This document shows positions 23,664 to 34,194 of a stretch of DNA of 64,000 bases, piece after piece. Positions within the stretch are counted from its first letter, which is position 1. Each line of letters begins with the position of its first letter. The position numbers and the translations under genes were made by a program. Source of the DNA: Myrica gale. Its lineage: Eukaryota > Streptophyta > Magnoliopsida > Fagales > Myricaceae. Under the pieces are notes generated by a model. It saw only the letters and a list, made by a program, of their open reading frames with translations, was not told the DNA's origin and did no database searches. The DNA lies in NCBI GenBank assembly GCA_963930655.1, contig OZ005608.1:15748001-15812000 (forward strand), in the 5' to 3' direction.

Positions 23664-25095
23664 GGAACTACTTTACATTTTCAAAAACACTTCATAGTAG
23701 ATGAAGTCCTAGAGTGACACTGCTGCTGCCTCCAACTCAACCTTCCACTTTCAAAACACCATAACTTATTCAATACAACTCTAAGTCTCACAAAAGTTAC
23801 CTTAAAATGTTCTTCTTTCGTAAACTTAAAATTCAAGACCAGACCCATAAAAATCGGACTTAAACTGATCACTTAAAATGTACTTGGAATGAGCAAGAAA
23901 TCTGGACCTGCAAGGCTGCTTACACTTGACGTCTGGACTTTTAAAAATACATATCTTAATCAATATTAATCGGAATCACCTGAAGTATGACTTAAAATCT
24001 TTTCATTTCATATGCCTATAACATACAAGTCTCACACAGAACAAAAGATAAAAGAAATCACAGTGATACAAAATGCAAGATAGCTATTCTGCAGAAACCT
24101 AGAAACTCTTCACATTAACATTCTGATCTAGATTCCCGGCAAGTATGTCCTTGACCTCTATTATTTACAGCAACAATTCACTCAAGAATGCTTTGGACTA
24201 TTTCTGTGGCTTGTTACAGAAACAAACAAGCTATAGCCGATCTACTAGTTTCATTGACAGCAAGAGCACTTATGGCAGCAACACCGTCATACCCACTTCC
24301 TCAAATCTGGAATTTTTCAGGCAACTATACCTCACAGAATTCATCCAATCTTCAAAGCTTTTAACCACTATTTCACCCAAATCTCTCCATGCCATAATCA
24401 ACATTCAAGGACCTATTTAAACCCCTAAGGAGGTGGTGAAAATAACAGGGACATCTATGAAATAGGTGAGCGAATATGCCCTCTAAAATAGTGTACCCGA
24501 ATTCTGCAATAGGTAAAACATACCATTTTCTTTCCCTGCAAATTTTCTTCCTCTTTATCATAACCTTCTTCATACAGCAACTTCACCCATTTTCTAGATT
24601 TTAAACCTCAGTTTTGTTTTCCAGCAACTTCACTAATCTCTCCAGCTCATTTGCACTTCAACCCATTTAAATATCAAAAGGCAACACCCAAGGTCACAAC
24701 AAGTGCATATCCGGCCATGCATGTGAACATCCAATTTTAGATTATGCCAACACCTCATAACAGAAGTTGTTCTCGCAAAAAATCTTCTACTTAACGCCTT
24801 ATCTCCTCTTTTAGGCTTTCCATGAAACACTTATGATACATCAATGTTGCCCTTGAAACCCTAACTCAATATTTAACCGTGCATGCCGTCCTAGACTCTA
24901 AAATTTTTATCTATTCTAATATGCATAGCGTAGAAGAGGTAACAGCAGAACCCAAATAAACACTCCATGACATCCACAGTTTCTCATGAAAATTTTACAA
25001 AAGTGCAACACCCCTTACCTTGGCTTTTCTTGATTCCTCCTACTGCACTACACCTCCCCCAGCTCTATACGGCCGTCCTCCTTCTCTTTTCTCCC

Positions 25096-25227
25096 TCTTC
25101 TTCTTCTTCTTCTTCTTCTTCTTCTTCTTCTTCTTCTTCTTCTTCTTCTTCTTCTTCTTCTTCTCTTCTCTTCTTCTTTTTCTTTTTCTTTTTCTTCTTC
25201 TTCTTCTTCTTCTTCTTCTTCTTCTCT
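25096..25227 (+). repeat. CTT/TTC microsatellite
   Basis: About 70 bases of uninterrupted CTT, then a short interrupted tract with TCTTTTTC, then a second run of TTC. Long poly-Ser, poly-Phe and poly-Lys frames across it are artefacts of the repeat. Confidence 0.97.
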
Positions 25228-25364
25228 TATGCGGTTTCAGTTGTTTCCTCCTTTTGTTCGTGTGTACGAGTGACAAAATAGTAGAAGGGGAAGTGGTGTG
25301 CGGTATAACAAAACCAATGAAAAATGGGGAGAAAAAGACAACTTTACCCCTCTGCCATTTTTGT

Positions 25365-25416
25365 CCTATTGGCTAAGCTTGGAAAGGCAAGTTGCCATCC
25401 AAGCTTAGCCAATAGG
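25365..25416. repeat. Perfect 19-bp inverted repeat (hairpin)
   Basis: The arms CCTATTGGCTAAGCTTGGA (25365-25383) and its exact reverse complement (25398-25416) enclose a 14-base spacer. Within the spacer GGCAA and TTGCC can pair further. The arms contain a HindIII-like AAGCTT core. Function unknown. Confidence 0.9.
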
Positions 25417-25440
25417 AATAGAGTATAAAGTAATGATAGC

Positions 25441-25815
25441 TTACCTCTAACACCTTATTTGTCTGGGGTGATAGGATCTATCCCATTCAAGATTAAACTA
25501 TTCAAATTGTAAATAAATGTCCTAAATATTGTGCCCGACGCATTATTAATTTTGGCAGCATCTCCCCTTAGTCCCCAGATACAAGCATTCAACATTGAGG
25601 TTACACACTTGCCATCAAATGGCAAGTATGCAAGCACAATGTTGAATATGCATCTGAAGGACAACAGAATAGTGACAGTGAAATTTCTAACTACAACTTG
25701 AAGAATTCCTAAACGGGTCTAAGGGCTACTAAATGCAAAACAAGGAAAAAAATTCATAAACCATTCGCACCGTCCGCACACCTTGTACACGTTCGCCCGA
25801 TCATCAATTGCAAGA
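25441..25815. other. Unassigned sequence
   Basis: A minus-strand frame of about 70 codons at 25455-25664 has no family I recognise. Motifs such as CCGTCCGCACACC near 25770 resemble the CACTA-type subterminal motifs at 7030-7390. Confidence 0.3.
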
Positions 25816-26418
25816 AATAATCGTCCGGACGGCTACAAAAATAGTGCGGAATGTGAACGCAAAATACTCAGTGGCAAACGGTTTTCTATCCAAAAAGATA
25901 AAGAAATAGCCAACATATTCGCATCAAAACAACCCCAAATCCCACCAAAACATGAGCTACTAAAAAAATTAAACAACCAACAATCAAGCGTAATGTAGTA
26001 TTTTCAACCCAAACCCACAAAACCCACAAAACTCATGTACCACAAAGCTTCGATTCCTTCCCTTCACTTTACAGCAAGCTTCTCCACTCCACTAATTTTT
26101 ACAATCTTCCATCGAAATCTAATAATCGTCCGGACGGTTACAAAAACCGTGTGGAATGTGAACGCAAAATACTCAGTGGCAAACGGTTTTCAATCCAAAA
26201 CAATAGAGAAATAGCCAACATATTTGCATCAAAACAACCCCAAATCCCACCAAAAACATGCTTATAAGCTACTAAATTCATTAAACAACCAACAATCGAG
26301 CGTAAGTATTTCAACCCAAACCCACAAAACTCCAGTACTACAAAGCTTTGATTCCTTCCCTTCACTTTACAGCAAGCTTCTCCACTCCACTAATTTTTAC
26401 AATCCTCCATCGAAATCT
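25816..26418. repeat. Tandem duplication of an approximately 300-bp unit
   Basis: Unit 1 (25816-26120) and unit 2 (26121-26418) both begin AATAATCGTCCGGACGG and end CCATCGAAATCT, and align throughout with small indels. The CGTCCGGACG core is palindromic. It has no convincing coding frame. Confidence 0.88.
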
Positions 26419-27457
26419 AAATACACGGAGGAATTTAAATTGTTAGATGTATTTACACGAATAAACACATAATCAAAATTAAAAAAAAAACATCAATAAA
26501 ACCAACTGTGATGGTGTCCAATGTCCAAAAACACTTCAATATATGCTTCAATCTCTTTCTAACACTTCTTAAAAGCTCTTTCACCAAATAGACGGCATTT
26601 GGCCAGAGTTAAGAGGATCTGGTGTTCTCTGTGTTTGCGAAAATGAGTTATGACATCTGGGTTTCGTGGTTTTGATTATGAACCGTCTGTATGATTGGTA
26701 TCGAACGTCCGAACACTATCTGTGTGAATTTTTGGTGTGAAACTTTACCGCCAACAAATTCACCGCATCCCAGTGGTTATATCCGTTGCACAGGACATTG
26801 TTTTAAGTGCCAACGATGCAGTTTTGATCCCAGGAAAACGTTTTCATTTTCCATTTACATCATTTGAATTGTTATAGAAAATTAAACAGATCTTTCTATT
26901 ACCTAAAATACATTGTTTTAACTTCTTCTCCAAACTACACCATTTTCCTAGTTAAAACGACATCGTTTCAATGTCCAGACATTCATCAAACGTGCAAACG
27001 GTATTCGTCATATGAAGGCAATACATTTATATAATACGACATTTATATTTATATTTATAACATATGGTAATTATATAGGGGCATCATTAGATTTAATATG
27101 CTACTATTTAAATATTGTTACAATACGTATATAGTTACTATATTACGAACAAGTTAATATTAAGCAGCATAAACAATAATCAATATGAATATCGAAAATA
27201 AAAATCATAATATAGAATCAACATAAATATTTAAATAAAATCCATATGTCGGCAAATACAAACGTATAAAATAAAAGAAGTTCAAAAAATATAACGTGAA
27301 ATAAAACAAAAACTGAAAACATAGATAAAGTCAGTTATGGTGTGGGATCATCGGGTCCTAATTCGAGAGCCTCATGCGCCTTCTCTCGGAGCTACTCCAT
27401 AGTGCTCAGCCATCTCGTGAGCGTTCGCAGCTGTGCCGGAGTGCTAGTCATAAACTA
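26419..27457. other. AT-rich non-coding stretch with scattered CGTCCG/ACGTCC motifs
   Basis: I see no gene. Motifs such as GAACCGTCTG, CGAACGTCCGAAC and AACGTGCAAACGG at 26680-27000 look like an old CACTA-type subterminal region. 27030-27340 is simply AT-rich. Confidence 0.35.
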
Positions 27458-28183
27458 CTATAAATCGAGCATTTGCTCCTGAATGGCCCTCAGATCTCCC
27501 CTCATACCACTAACCTCTTCCTTCATAGTGCCCTCGAGCCAGCAGTACGTTCTGCTGGGAGTGGTGAGACGAGAACTGATATCAACAAATAACAACCAAG
27601 TAGGATCAAGTGTCGTCTGAACAACTTCCTTCATCTCCGCCATCAAATAGTCAGCCCAGGCTGGTCACTCTGTCTGCGCCTACTGACTGGAACTCTGCCA
27701 GGCATCACGAACAGGGGCTGCCAGCTGATTTCGCAGATGCTGAGCTGTGGAACGACTCAGTGTGGACCGACAGATCGCACCCAGAGGGTTCTTTCTATCC
27801 TCATACGGACTATCCATGCAACCCTGAGCATCATGGAGGAATTTTTTGAGGAGAAGTACGTACGGCAACCCAAAGCTCGACAGTGTCTTCATTTCTGATT
27901 GCAAAGTCATGAAAATGTATAGTGGTAGATCCATGACTAGCCTTTTAGCCACGATGAGCATCAGTTCGCCCCTCACTATGGGAGACACTGTTGTGTCAGC
28001 TTTTCGTCTCAATGTTATGGGTGAAGATAATGTGCATAATACGCCAGAATGTAAGCATCTCATTCTGGAGTATGAATGATCCACCATGTCCTTGCCCTGT
28101 AGTGTACGAAAGATTTCCTCTTGAGTATGCTTGATCGAGATCTCCACGGCAGGGAAGGCTCCAACCAACCTCTGCATACACAT
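27458..28183 (-). pseudogene. Possible plant transposon protein remnant
   Basis: Two minus-strand frames are open: 27680-28183 (167 codons) and 27458-27646 (62 codons). The first includes ELMLIVAKRLVMDLPLYIF and LPYVLLLKKFL, with an arrangement reminiscent of the plant-specific transposon protein domain (Transposase_32 type) found in retroelement-linked ORFs. The second looks helical, as at the C-terminus of such proteins. No start or terminus can be fixed, and the identification is tentative. Confidence 0.3.
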
Positions 28184-28194
28184 ATTATGAGTCC

Positions 28195-29120
28195 TAGATT
28201 TCAGGATTAAAGCAACTCAAGAGGGGGGAATTGGTTTTCTAAAACTTTTCGGTATTGACCCCCAAAGATGTGTTTGCAAGTAAAGTCTATTTTAGCACAA
28301 GTATATAATATGCAATAAGAGTAAATACGTGCTAAAAGTAGAGATAAGGGTAAGAGAAGCAAACACAGTATTTTTAGGTGGTTCGGCAAACCCGCCTACA
28401 TCCACCCCTCAAGCTCCTTCACCGAGCCTTGAGGTTTTCCACTATTCTCCAATAGCTTTACACACTAGCTTCTGGGTGCTAGTGAACAGTACAAGTGTTT
28501 TCCCGGGATCAACACTCAAACCCTCCCAAGTGGTTTTTCTGGCTCACCACTCACAACCTCACCAAGCTTTAGATATACACTCTCAAAGCTTCTTCTTTAG
28601 TGAACAACCTCACTAAAGGAAACACCTCTATTGGATAGGTAGATGGAAGAACAAAAACAACTCTCTTGATAGAGTAGCTATGAAAGTGAAGGCTATATCT
28701 CTTTATTCACACAAAGACAAGGATATGAAAGTGTGTTTTGTGTGAATGTTATGAGAAATATAGAATAGGAAGTTTTAGAATATTTCTCAAGTAGTATAAA
28801 TGATATGTGGTCGTTAGGTTATCATTTTAGACGAAATGAAGGTGTATTTATAGGCTACATATGAAAACTAGCCGTTTATAGCCGTTGGGAGTTTTTGCTA
28901 AAACGAGACAGTCGACCGCTACATGAACCGGTCGACCGCTTCAAGTTACCGTTATCCAACAGTCATATTGTCAGAAGCTTCAACGACTCTTTTGTCAAAA
29001 CCAACCAGTCGACTGCTACCTGAGGCGGTCAAAGTACCGGTCGACCGCTTGAACAGCTGGTCGACCTCCTCAACTTAAGCACGATCCAGTTCTTTTAAAA
29101 ACAAGAAACAAGCCAACAAA
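28195..29120 (+). mobile_element. LTR fragment, SIRE-like family S, copy A
   Basis: Begins near AGGATTAAAGCAACTCAAG, then the GAGGGGGG block, and contains TTTTTAGGTGGTTCGGCAAA followed by the CCCGCCTACATCCACCCCTC block. It shares these with 32128 onward (+) and 35365 downward (-). It also holds the GTCGACCG motif cluster near 28910-29075. No coding region is attached. The CAACCCAAGAGGGGGGTGAA-type start recalls Copia SIRE/Maximus LTRs, which is inference. Confidence 0.7.
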
Positions 29121-29127
29121 CACTAAA

Positions 29128-29355
29128 AGCGAGCAAGTTTCAAAGGTAGGTGATTTGGTATGGATTCATCTAAGGAAAGAAAATTTCCCGAGAGGAAGAC
29201 ATGCTAAGCTCAAGCCTAGAGCCGATTGACCATTCAAGGAGCTTCAACGCATTGGTGAGAATGAGTATAAGATTGAACTTCTAGGAAAATATGGAGTTTC
29301 AACAACCTTTAATGCCTCTGAATTTTCCACATATTTTTCAACCGAGGAAGCATGA
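29128..29355 (+). pseudogene. Ty3/Gypsy integrase C-terminal fragment
   Basis: The + frame reads ASKFQRVGDLVWIHLRKENF, RGRHAKLKPRA, then after one stop PFKELQRIGENEYKIELLGK and YGVSTTFNASEF. This is the GPxF/Y-like C-terminal segment of plant Gypsy integrases (usual form GDLVWIHLRKERFP...KLxPRADGPF). About 75 codons survive, with a TGA after RA where Asp-Gly is usual. No other part of this element lies alongside. Confidence 0.8.
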
Positions 29356-29897
29356 CACAGGTGTGGTCATCACCAAAGGTCCTGATTGAAATCAATGTCA
29401 GGAATGATTTACGAAGAGTCTATGTTCCACTTATGGCTTGTTGGAGGTTGTTCCAAGCTTTGCTATTTAAACCCTTCTTTAGTAGTGGAAAATATAGATT
29501 TTGAGTGTTTATACAACTTGAGCCTTAGGCTACTTTGACAAAGGATTTCTTGACAAACTCTTATCCTTCGGTTGATTCTGATAGGTGGCGAGTTCTTACT
29601 CTGTATCACATGTTGGATTACAATGAGTGATGAATTTTGTATCCCTTTGTGTTCTATTTGGGTGGTGAGCTTATCTATACAAGTATGTGAGTTAGAGAGT
29701 GTTCCCGAGTGTTTCCCGACATTCTCAAAAACATCCCGAGATACCCATACACTTTCCTGACCCTTTTCTTCACTATCCTAAAGTCCCATTACAATTCCCG
29801 AGGTGTTCATTTCTCCCGATGCATTCAAACCATCCTGAAGTGCTTATGAGATGTCACCGGCTTTTTCTCTAGTAAACCCCGGTATTATGGGGATTGG
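29356..29897. other. Unassigned, probably LTR-derived
   Basis: Follows the integrase tail and contains recurrent CCCGA-type phrases (for example TCCCGAGTGTTTCCCGACATT) near 29700-29850. It is probably the 3' untranslated or LTR sequence of the fragmented Gypsy element. No gene is seen. Confidence 0.35.
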
Positions 29898-31018
29898 TCA
29901 GTGCAATTTGTCTTGCAAGCACTTTGTTTCCAATCGTTGACTATATAATATCTTCCAAATCGCTGCAGACACAGATATAGAGTGACCCACGTACATACTC
30001 TATAGTATCTCTAACCACATCCTCCTGCAAGCAATGTAAGATTATTTTTCTTCTTCTAGTTAGAGTCACTTTAATGATTAAGGAATACGCTTTGCTGCTA
30101 AGAACAAACATCAACTGCAAGTAATCATTTTTCATATAGCTTATGGTCTTCGATACTAGTTGACAAACTGATTTAGTGTTTTGGTACAAGAAAACTTGTC
30201 TTACTGTCATTTATTGCACGCGACCAGTACAGGGCAGAAAAAAATTTCGACTAACATAAGCTTGAATGAAGTTAATTAGTTGCTAGAGAATAAAATCATA
30301 ACACTAATAACCACTGTTGACTCTCGTTTTTCCCTGTGAATTCTAGATTTTCCAATAATTTTTTCACTACTTCTCATCACGACCAAATCCCACCACTAAG
30401 ACGGGCCGACGACATTTTAAACTATGGTGTTCTTTTGGACTTTTTCATTAAAACGTAAATGAAATACTGACTATTAAAACAACAGTTAAAAATAAACTAT
30501 ACTTACTTCTTTTAAGACTTGTGAATATATCATATACCATTACAACACATGGTATTAGTTTTTGTTTCACTTGTTCTAAAAATTTTGCTTCACCTTTGTT
30601 GTCTACTCAATTGATTCTAGAAATTGTTTCTTGTTACTTAATGCTTCTTAATGTGAACCTTTGAAAACTTGTCCCAGTTATGAAATACTTCCGTTTTCAT
30701 TTTCTTCTATTCCACTTTCGAAATTTGTTGAATAATTAATTTTGTCCAACAATAACATAGAATGTAACATCAGTAATGCCATTTTTTGGCTTTTCCTCTT
30801 AAGGTGATATTGAAAATCATTTAAATAAATTTTTCAAAAAGTAAAAGTCAACCAAATTTCAAATTTTTTTGACAAACAACAATACCTTTTGACGAAAAAA
30901 TTCCATTCAACAATCTCTTTGTTCAAAACTTCAAAAAAACTCTAATAAAATTGATTTTACAATCAAATTTTCAAAAATGCTAAAGCAGGAATCTGTAAAA
31001 ATTCTTTTATATATATAT
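29898..31018. repeat. Repeat X copy 3, uninterrupted
   Basis: Collinear with 8634-8827 plus 12643-13200. At 30085-30100 it reads GAATACGCTTTGCTGC, with a single GCT, exactly where copy 2 has the CACTA element between duplicated GCTs. Its right end meets a SINE. The coding character is weak, as in the other copies. Confidence 0.8.
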
Positions 31019-31037
31019 TTAAAGGATGATTCTCTAC

Positions 31038-31151
31038 GCCAAGGAGCTTTAGCTCAACTAGCCCCTCCTCCCTCTGTGGACGGTTAGTACTAAGAGTCGA
31101 ATCCCTCCACACCCGCAGGCTAAGTCCTGCTCCACCAGTTCCCTATAAAAA
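31038..31151 (+). mobile_element. tRNA-derived SINE
   Basis: A 114-bp unit with a pol III A-box-like TTTAGCTCAACTAGC, a B-box-like GAGTCGAATCC and an A-rich tail. It is flanked by 17-bp direct repeats with one mismatch: AAAGGATGATTCTCTAC at 31021-31037 and AAAGGATGATTCGCTAC at 31152-31168. Repeat X copy 1 near 7640 has a single TAAAGGATGATT at the corresponding place. The small size and tail fit a plant SINE mobilised by a LINE. Confidence 0.85.
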
Positions 31152-31179
31152 AAAGGATGATTCGCTACACCATTTCAGT

Positions 31180-31900
31180 CCTTTAAAGAAGAATCCATTC
31201 GTCTCTAAAAGTAAGATTTTCTGGAAGGAAAAGGGGGTGTCCCCCCATCGTCTCTTGTACGCCGTCGCTAAAGTGTCGTTAGAGACTAAACTTTTTTTGC
31301 GTCTTCGATGACAACCTTTAGAGACGAAGAGGATCTGCCAATGTTGGAACACACTCGAATGCAATTTTTTTGGCGACACCAAGCCTTTGTCTCTAAATTC
31401 CAGTACAAATGGAAAAGAACACAACATGTACCTTCAGGGATGGATTCAACCGACCAAAGTTCGAATGCGTTGTAATACAAATTTTTTTGGCGGCGGGCTG
31501 TTATTGCCTCTTACGATTGTTCAATCATTAAGAACATGAACACACTTTTGGTGACGAATATTTTTATGTATTCGAATTAAGAACATGAACACACCTTCAC
31601 ATAAGCCACACATTTGGGGAATACGAGCCACACATTTAGGGACGATAATCTGCGTCAGATATTGTTCGTCTCTAAGCAATGTGTTCGAACATTTAAGAAC
31701 ACGAGCCCCACATTTGGAGATGGTAATTTGTGTCAATTGTGCTTCGTCTCTAAAGTGTGTTGTATTTTGTTCAAACAATGTGTTCGAACATTTAAGAACA
31801 CGAGCCACACATTTGGGGAAGAATAGGTTCATCGGCTATTGTGCATCTCTAAATTTCATTCTATTGTGTTCGAATTAATAAGAATTTGAGGCACACTATT
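31180..31900. repeat. Degenerate repeat block, CACTA subterminal-like
   Basis: Contains repeated GTTCGAACATTTAAGAACAC, CGAGCCACACATTTGGGG and TCGTCTCTAA units in both orientations, spaced about 60-110 bases. The GTTCGAAC and TCGTCTC/GAGACGA themes resemble the CACTA ends at 8840-9235. I found no terminal inverted repeat pair. Confidence 0.5.
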
Positions 31901-31930
31901 ATGAACAGGTTATTTTACGAATGTGACTTG

Positions 31931-32120
31931 GAACCGGTGTTTGCCGAGGTCGTCTTACTCTTTAGTCGATTGAGAATCTTAATTCTCCTGAGTCTTTCGT
32001 CGCTGATGCGACTGAGAACCGGAGTTCGCCAAGGTCGTCATACTCTTGAATAGACTAGGAACCTTAGTTCTCCTAAGTCTTTTGTTGTGGATGAGATTGA
32101 GAACTGGGGTTCGCCAATGA
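31931..32120 (+). repeat. 85-bp tandem repeat, about 2.2 copies
   Basis: Two full 85-base units begin GAACCGGxGTTxGCCxAGGTCG (31931-32015 and 32016-32100), followed by a partial third unit at 32101. Each unit carries TTCTCCTGAGTCTTT-like sequence. It lies directly upstream of LTR copy B. Confidence 0.88.
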
Positions 32121-33261
32121 CTGATATTCCTAAGATTAAGGCAACCCAAGAGGGGGTGAATTGTGTTTCAATATTTTTTCGAAACTCACCCTTTAGAAAG
32201 TGTTTACTAGCTATAAGTCCCACAAATGGGATTGATTACAATAAAAGATTAAACACAAGTATATATATAGCAACTCAAATATGGAGATAAAACTTAAACC
32301 AAGAAACTAGTAGCACAATATAAAGAGATAAGGAAAGAGAAGCAAACACGAGATTTTTAGGTGGTTCGGCAAACCCGCCTACATCCACCCCTCAAGCTCC
32401 TTCACCAAGCCTTGAGGTTTCTTCACTATACTCCCTTCAACCAAGGGAAAGGTTTCCTTACACTTGAGTTTGAGAAAACCCTCTTCAAGCCTCAAGAACG
32501 AGTTTGAGAATAAACCTCTCCAAACTCCTTCTTTCGATGAACAACTCTCACCGAAAGGAAACAAGAGAATCACTCTCTTAGAAATGTATATGGTTGAGCG
32601 AAATTTCCCTCTAAAATCCCTTGATGGAGTAGATTTTACAATAAAAAATATCTAGCTCTTAGGCTTCACACAATAACAAGGATGTGAAAATGATGATTAT
32701 GTGTGAATGATGTTTGAATAAGGATTGGAAGGTTTTTGATCACTTTTTGCCTTTTAAAAATGATTTTGGACGATTGAGCTATGTTCCAAAGGCGTGGGAA
32801 TGACTTTATATAAGCCTCATGAGAAAAATAGTGGTTAATAGCCGTTGTGAGTGATCTATTAAAACGAGTCGGTCAACCGGTACATGAACCGATCGACCGC
32901 TTCAAGTTACCATTGCCCAACGGTCATATTGTCGAAGCATAACGGCTCTATTTTAAAATCTAACGATCGACCGCTATACAAAGCGGTCGTAGATCCGGTC
33001 GACCGCTTCATTAGCCGGTCGACCTCCTCAACTTAACACATGATCCGGTTGATTTAAAAACTCGATTTTGACCAACTTAAAATACCCAATGTTAAACTCT
33101 AACTTCTCATAAGTATATAAAAAGGTTTGAGAGTATATTTGGGATATTTTGAAGCCATTAAAATATTTGAAATCTTCAAAACAATGGCTAAAACAATTCA
33201 TGTAAGTTTTGAAGAAATATGCAAGTGTGTGGTTCAAATCCTTGTTAAATATGAAGTCTTA

Positions 33262-33841
33262 GGGGGCGTTTGTTTGCCGAAATTTTAGAGAATATTCTCA
33301 AAATTTTAGGAATTTTGTGAAGTTAGAAGTTTTTTGGGGTTTGTGATAAGATGTTATCATTTTAAAATATTTTAAATAATTTTTGAAAATTTTAAGGTAG
33401 TTATAAAAGATAATAAATATAATTATTTATTTGTTTGTTTATTATTATTATTTTTTAGTAAACCGCCCCCACATGGTTTTGTCTTTTTGTGTTTTGCCTC
33501 ACCTTTTTCTTTCTTCGTTAGACGTTTGAAAACATACGTGGACTTTTTTGCTTTCGTTAACCGCCCACATGCGTGAAAAGATGGGTAATTTTGTAAATAA
33601 AGGGGAGACAACACTGAATACATTCGCAGAGATGGGACAGCATGTTTACTGATTTCCCAATCCGCCCTCTGAAGATGCCAAATGAGTCTATGTTGATGGG
33701 GGCATATTTGGTCATGTACACATGTGTTTTAGGGTTAAATACGTCTTACAATTGGTACGGTTTAAATTGTTGTATTTGATCCATTGCGTTTGTTTGCCTC
33801 GAAATTTCGGACCCCGAAATTTCGAGGAAACAAACGCCCCG
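33262..33841. mobile_element. MITE, PIF/Harbinger (Tourist)-like
   Basis: The left end GGGGGCGTTTGTTTGCC and the reverse complement of the right end CGGGGCGTTTGTTTCC form an inverted repeat. TTA flanks it on both sides (33259-33261 and 33842-33844), the usual Tourist-type duplication. It is 580 bp and non-coding. The right end is a fold-back, with a second inverted copy of the terminus at about 33786. Confidence 0.75.
33786..33839. repeat. Long imperfect hairpin at the MITE right end
   Basis: GCGTTTGTTTGCCTCGAAAT on the left pairs with ATTTCGAGGAAACAAACGC on the right across a three-base ACC centre flanked by TTCGG/CCGAA, with one unpaired G. The duplicated terminal sequence is head to head. 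Confidence 0.85.
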
Positions 33842-34194
33842 TTAGAGTTACATAGATTACCCTAGCATCTCGAGTCTTCACTTTAAGAGCACTTCCATTA
33901 AAGGTGATGTTGCTTGATCTCTTCGTGCTCATTTTGGATCCGTTTTGCTTCAAGTCTCAATTACTTATATTGTTATCATCAAAACAGTGATTGTGACTAA
34001 AAGCCAACAAGGTCGTATTTTGATACACTTTGGGGAATGTGCTTCATTGTCGTTACTTGATAAGCACTTTTGAAGAGAATTTCGGATTTTTTATTTATAG
34101 CAAACAGTAATAATAACATCAAATCATAACATATGTGTAAACACATGGTGATAGGTGGAACCAAGATACCTATGCATAATACTTTGTTGGCTTT

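Larger units (their letters stand above)
23669..25440 (-). other. Probable continuation of the reverse LTR; right end unresolved
   Basis: After the nested solo LTR the host sequence continues with non-coding AT-rich text. I did not find the expected reverse terminus (GGGGTCTCACA) before 25440, so the right boundary of the outer LTR is unknown, or the outer element belongs to a diverged family. It contains a microsatellite and a hairpin, listed separately. No gene is visible. Confidence 0.4.
32128..34010 (+). mobile_element. LTR, SIRE-like family S, copy B, with a nested MITE
   Basis: Begins near CCTAAGATTAAGGCAACCC and includes the TTTTTAGGTGGTTCGGCAAA block at 32352 and the GGTCGACCGC cluster at 32870-33025. 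A MITE interrupts it at 33262-33841. LTR-like sequence resumes and ends near AAAAGCCAACA at about 34008, the same ending as copy C. No coding region is attached, so it is a solo or fragmentary LTR. Confidence 0.65.

Noticed and set aside
24967..25376. Long Ser-, Phe-, Leu- and Lys/Arg-rich frames
   Set aside because: They are translations of the CTT microsatellite in different frames.
25816..26418. CRISPR-like or satellite array
   Set aside because: Only two long direct units are present, with no short repeats and unique spacers; this is plant nuclear DNA and a simple tandem duplication.
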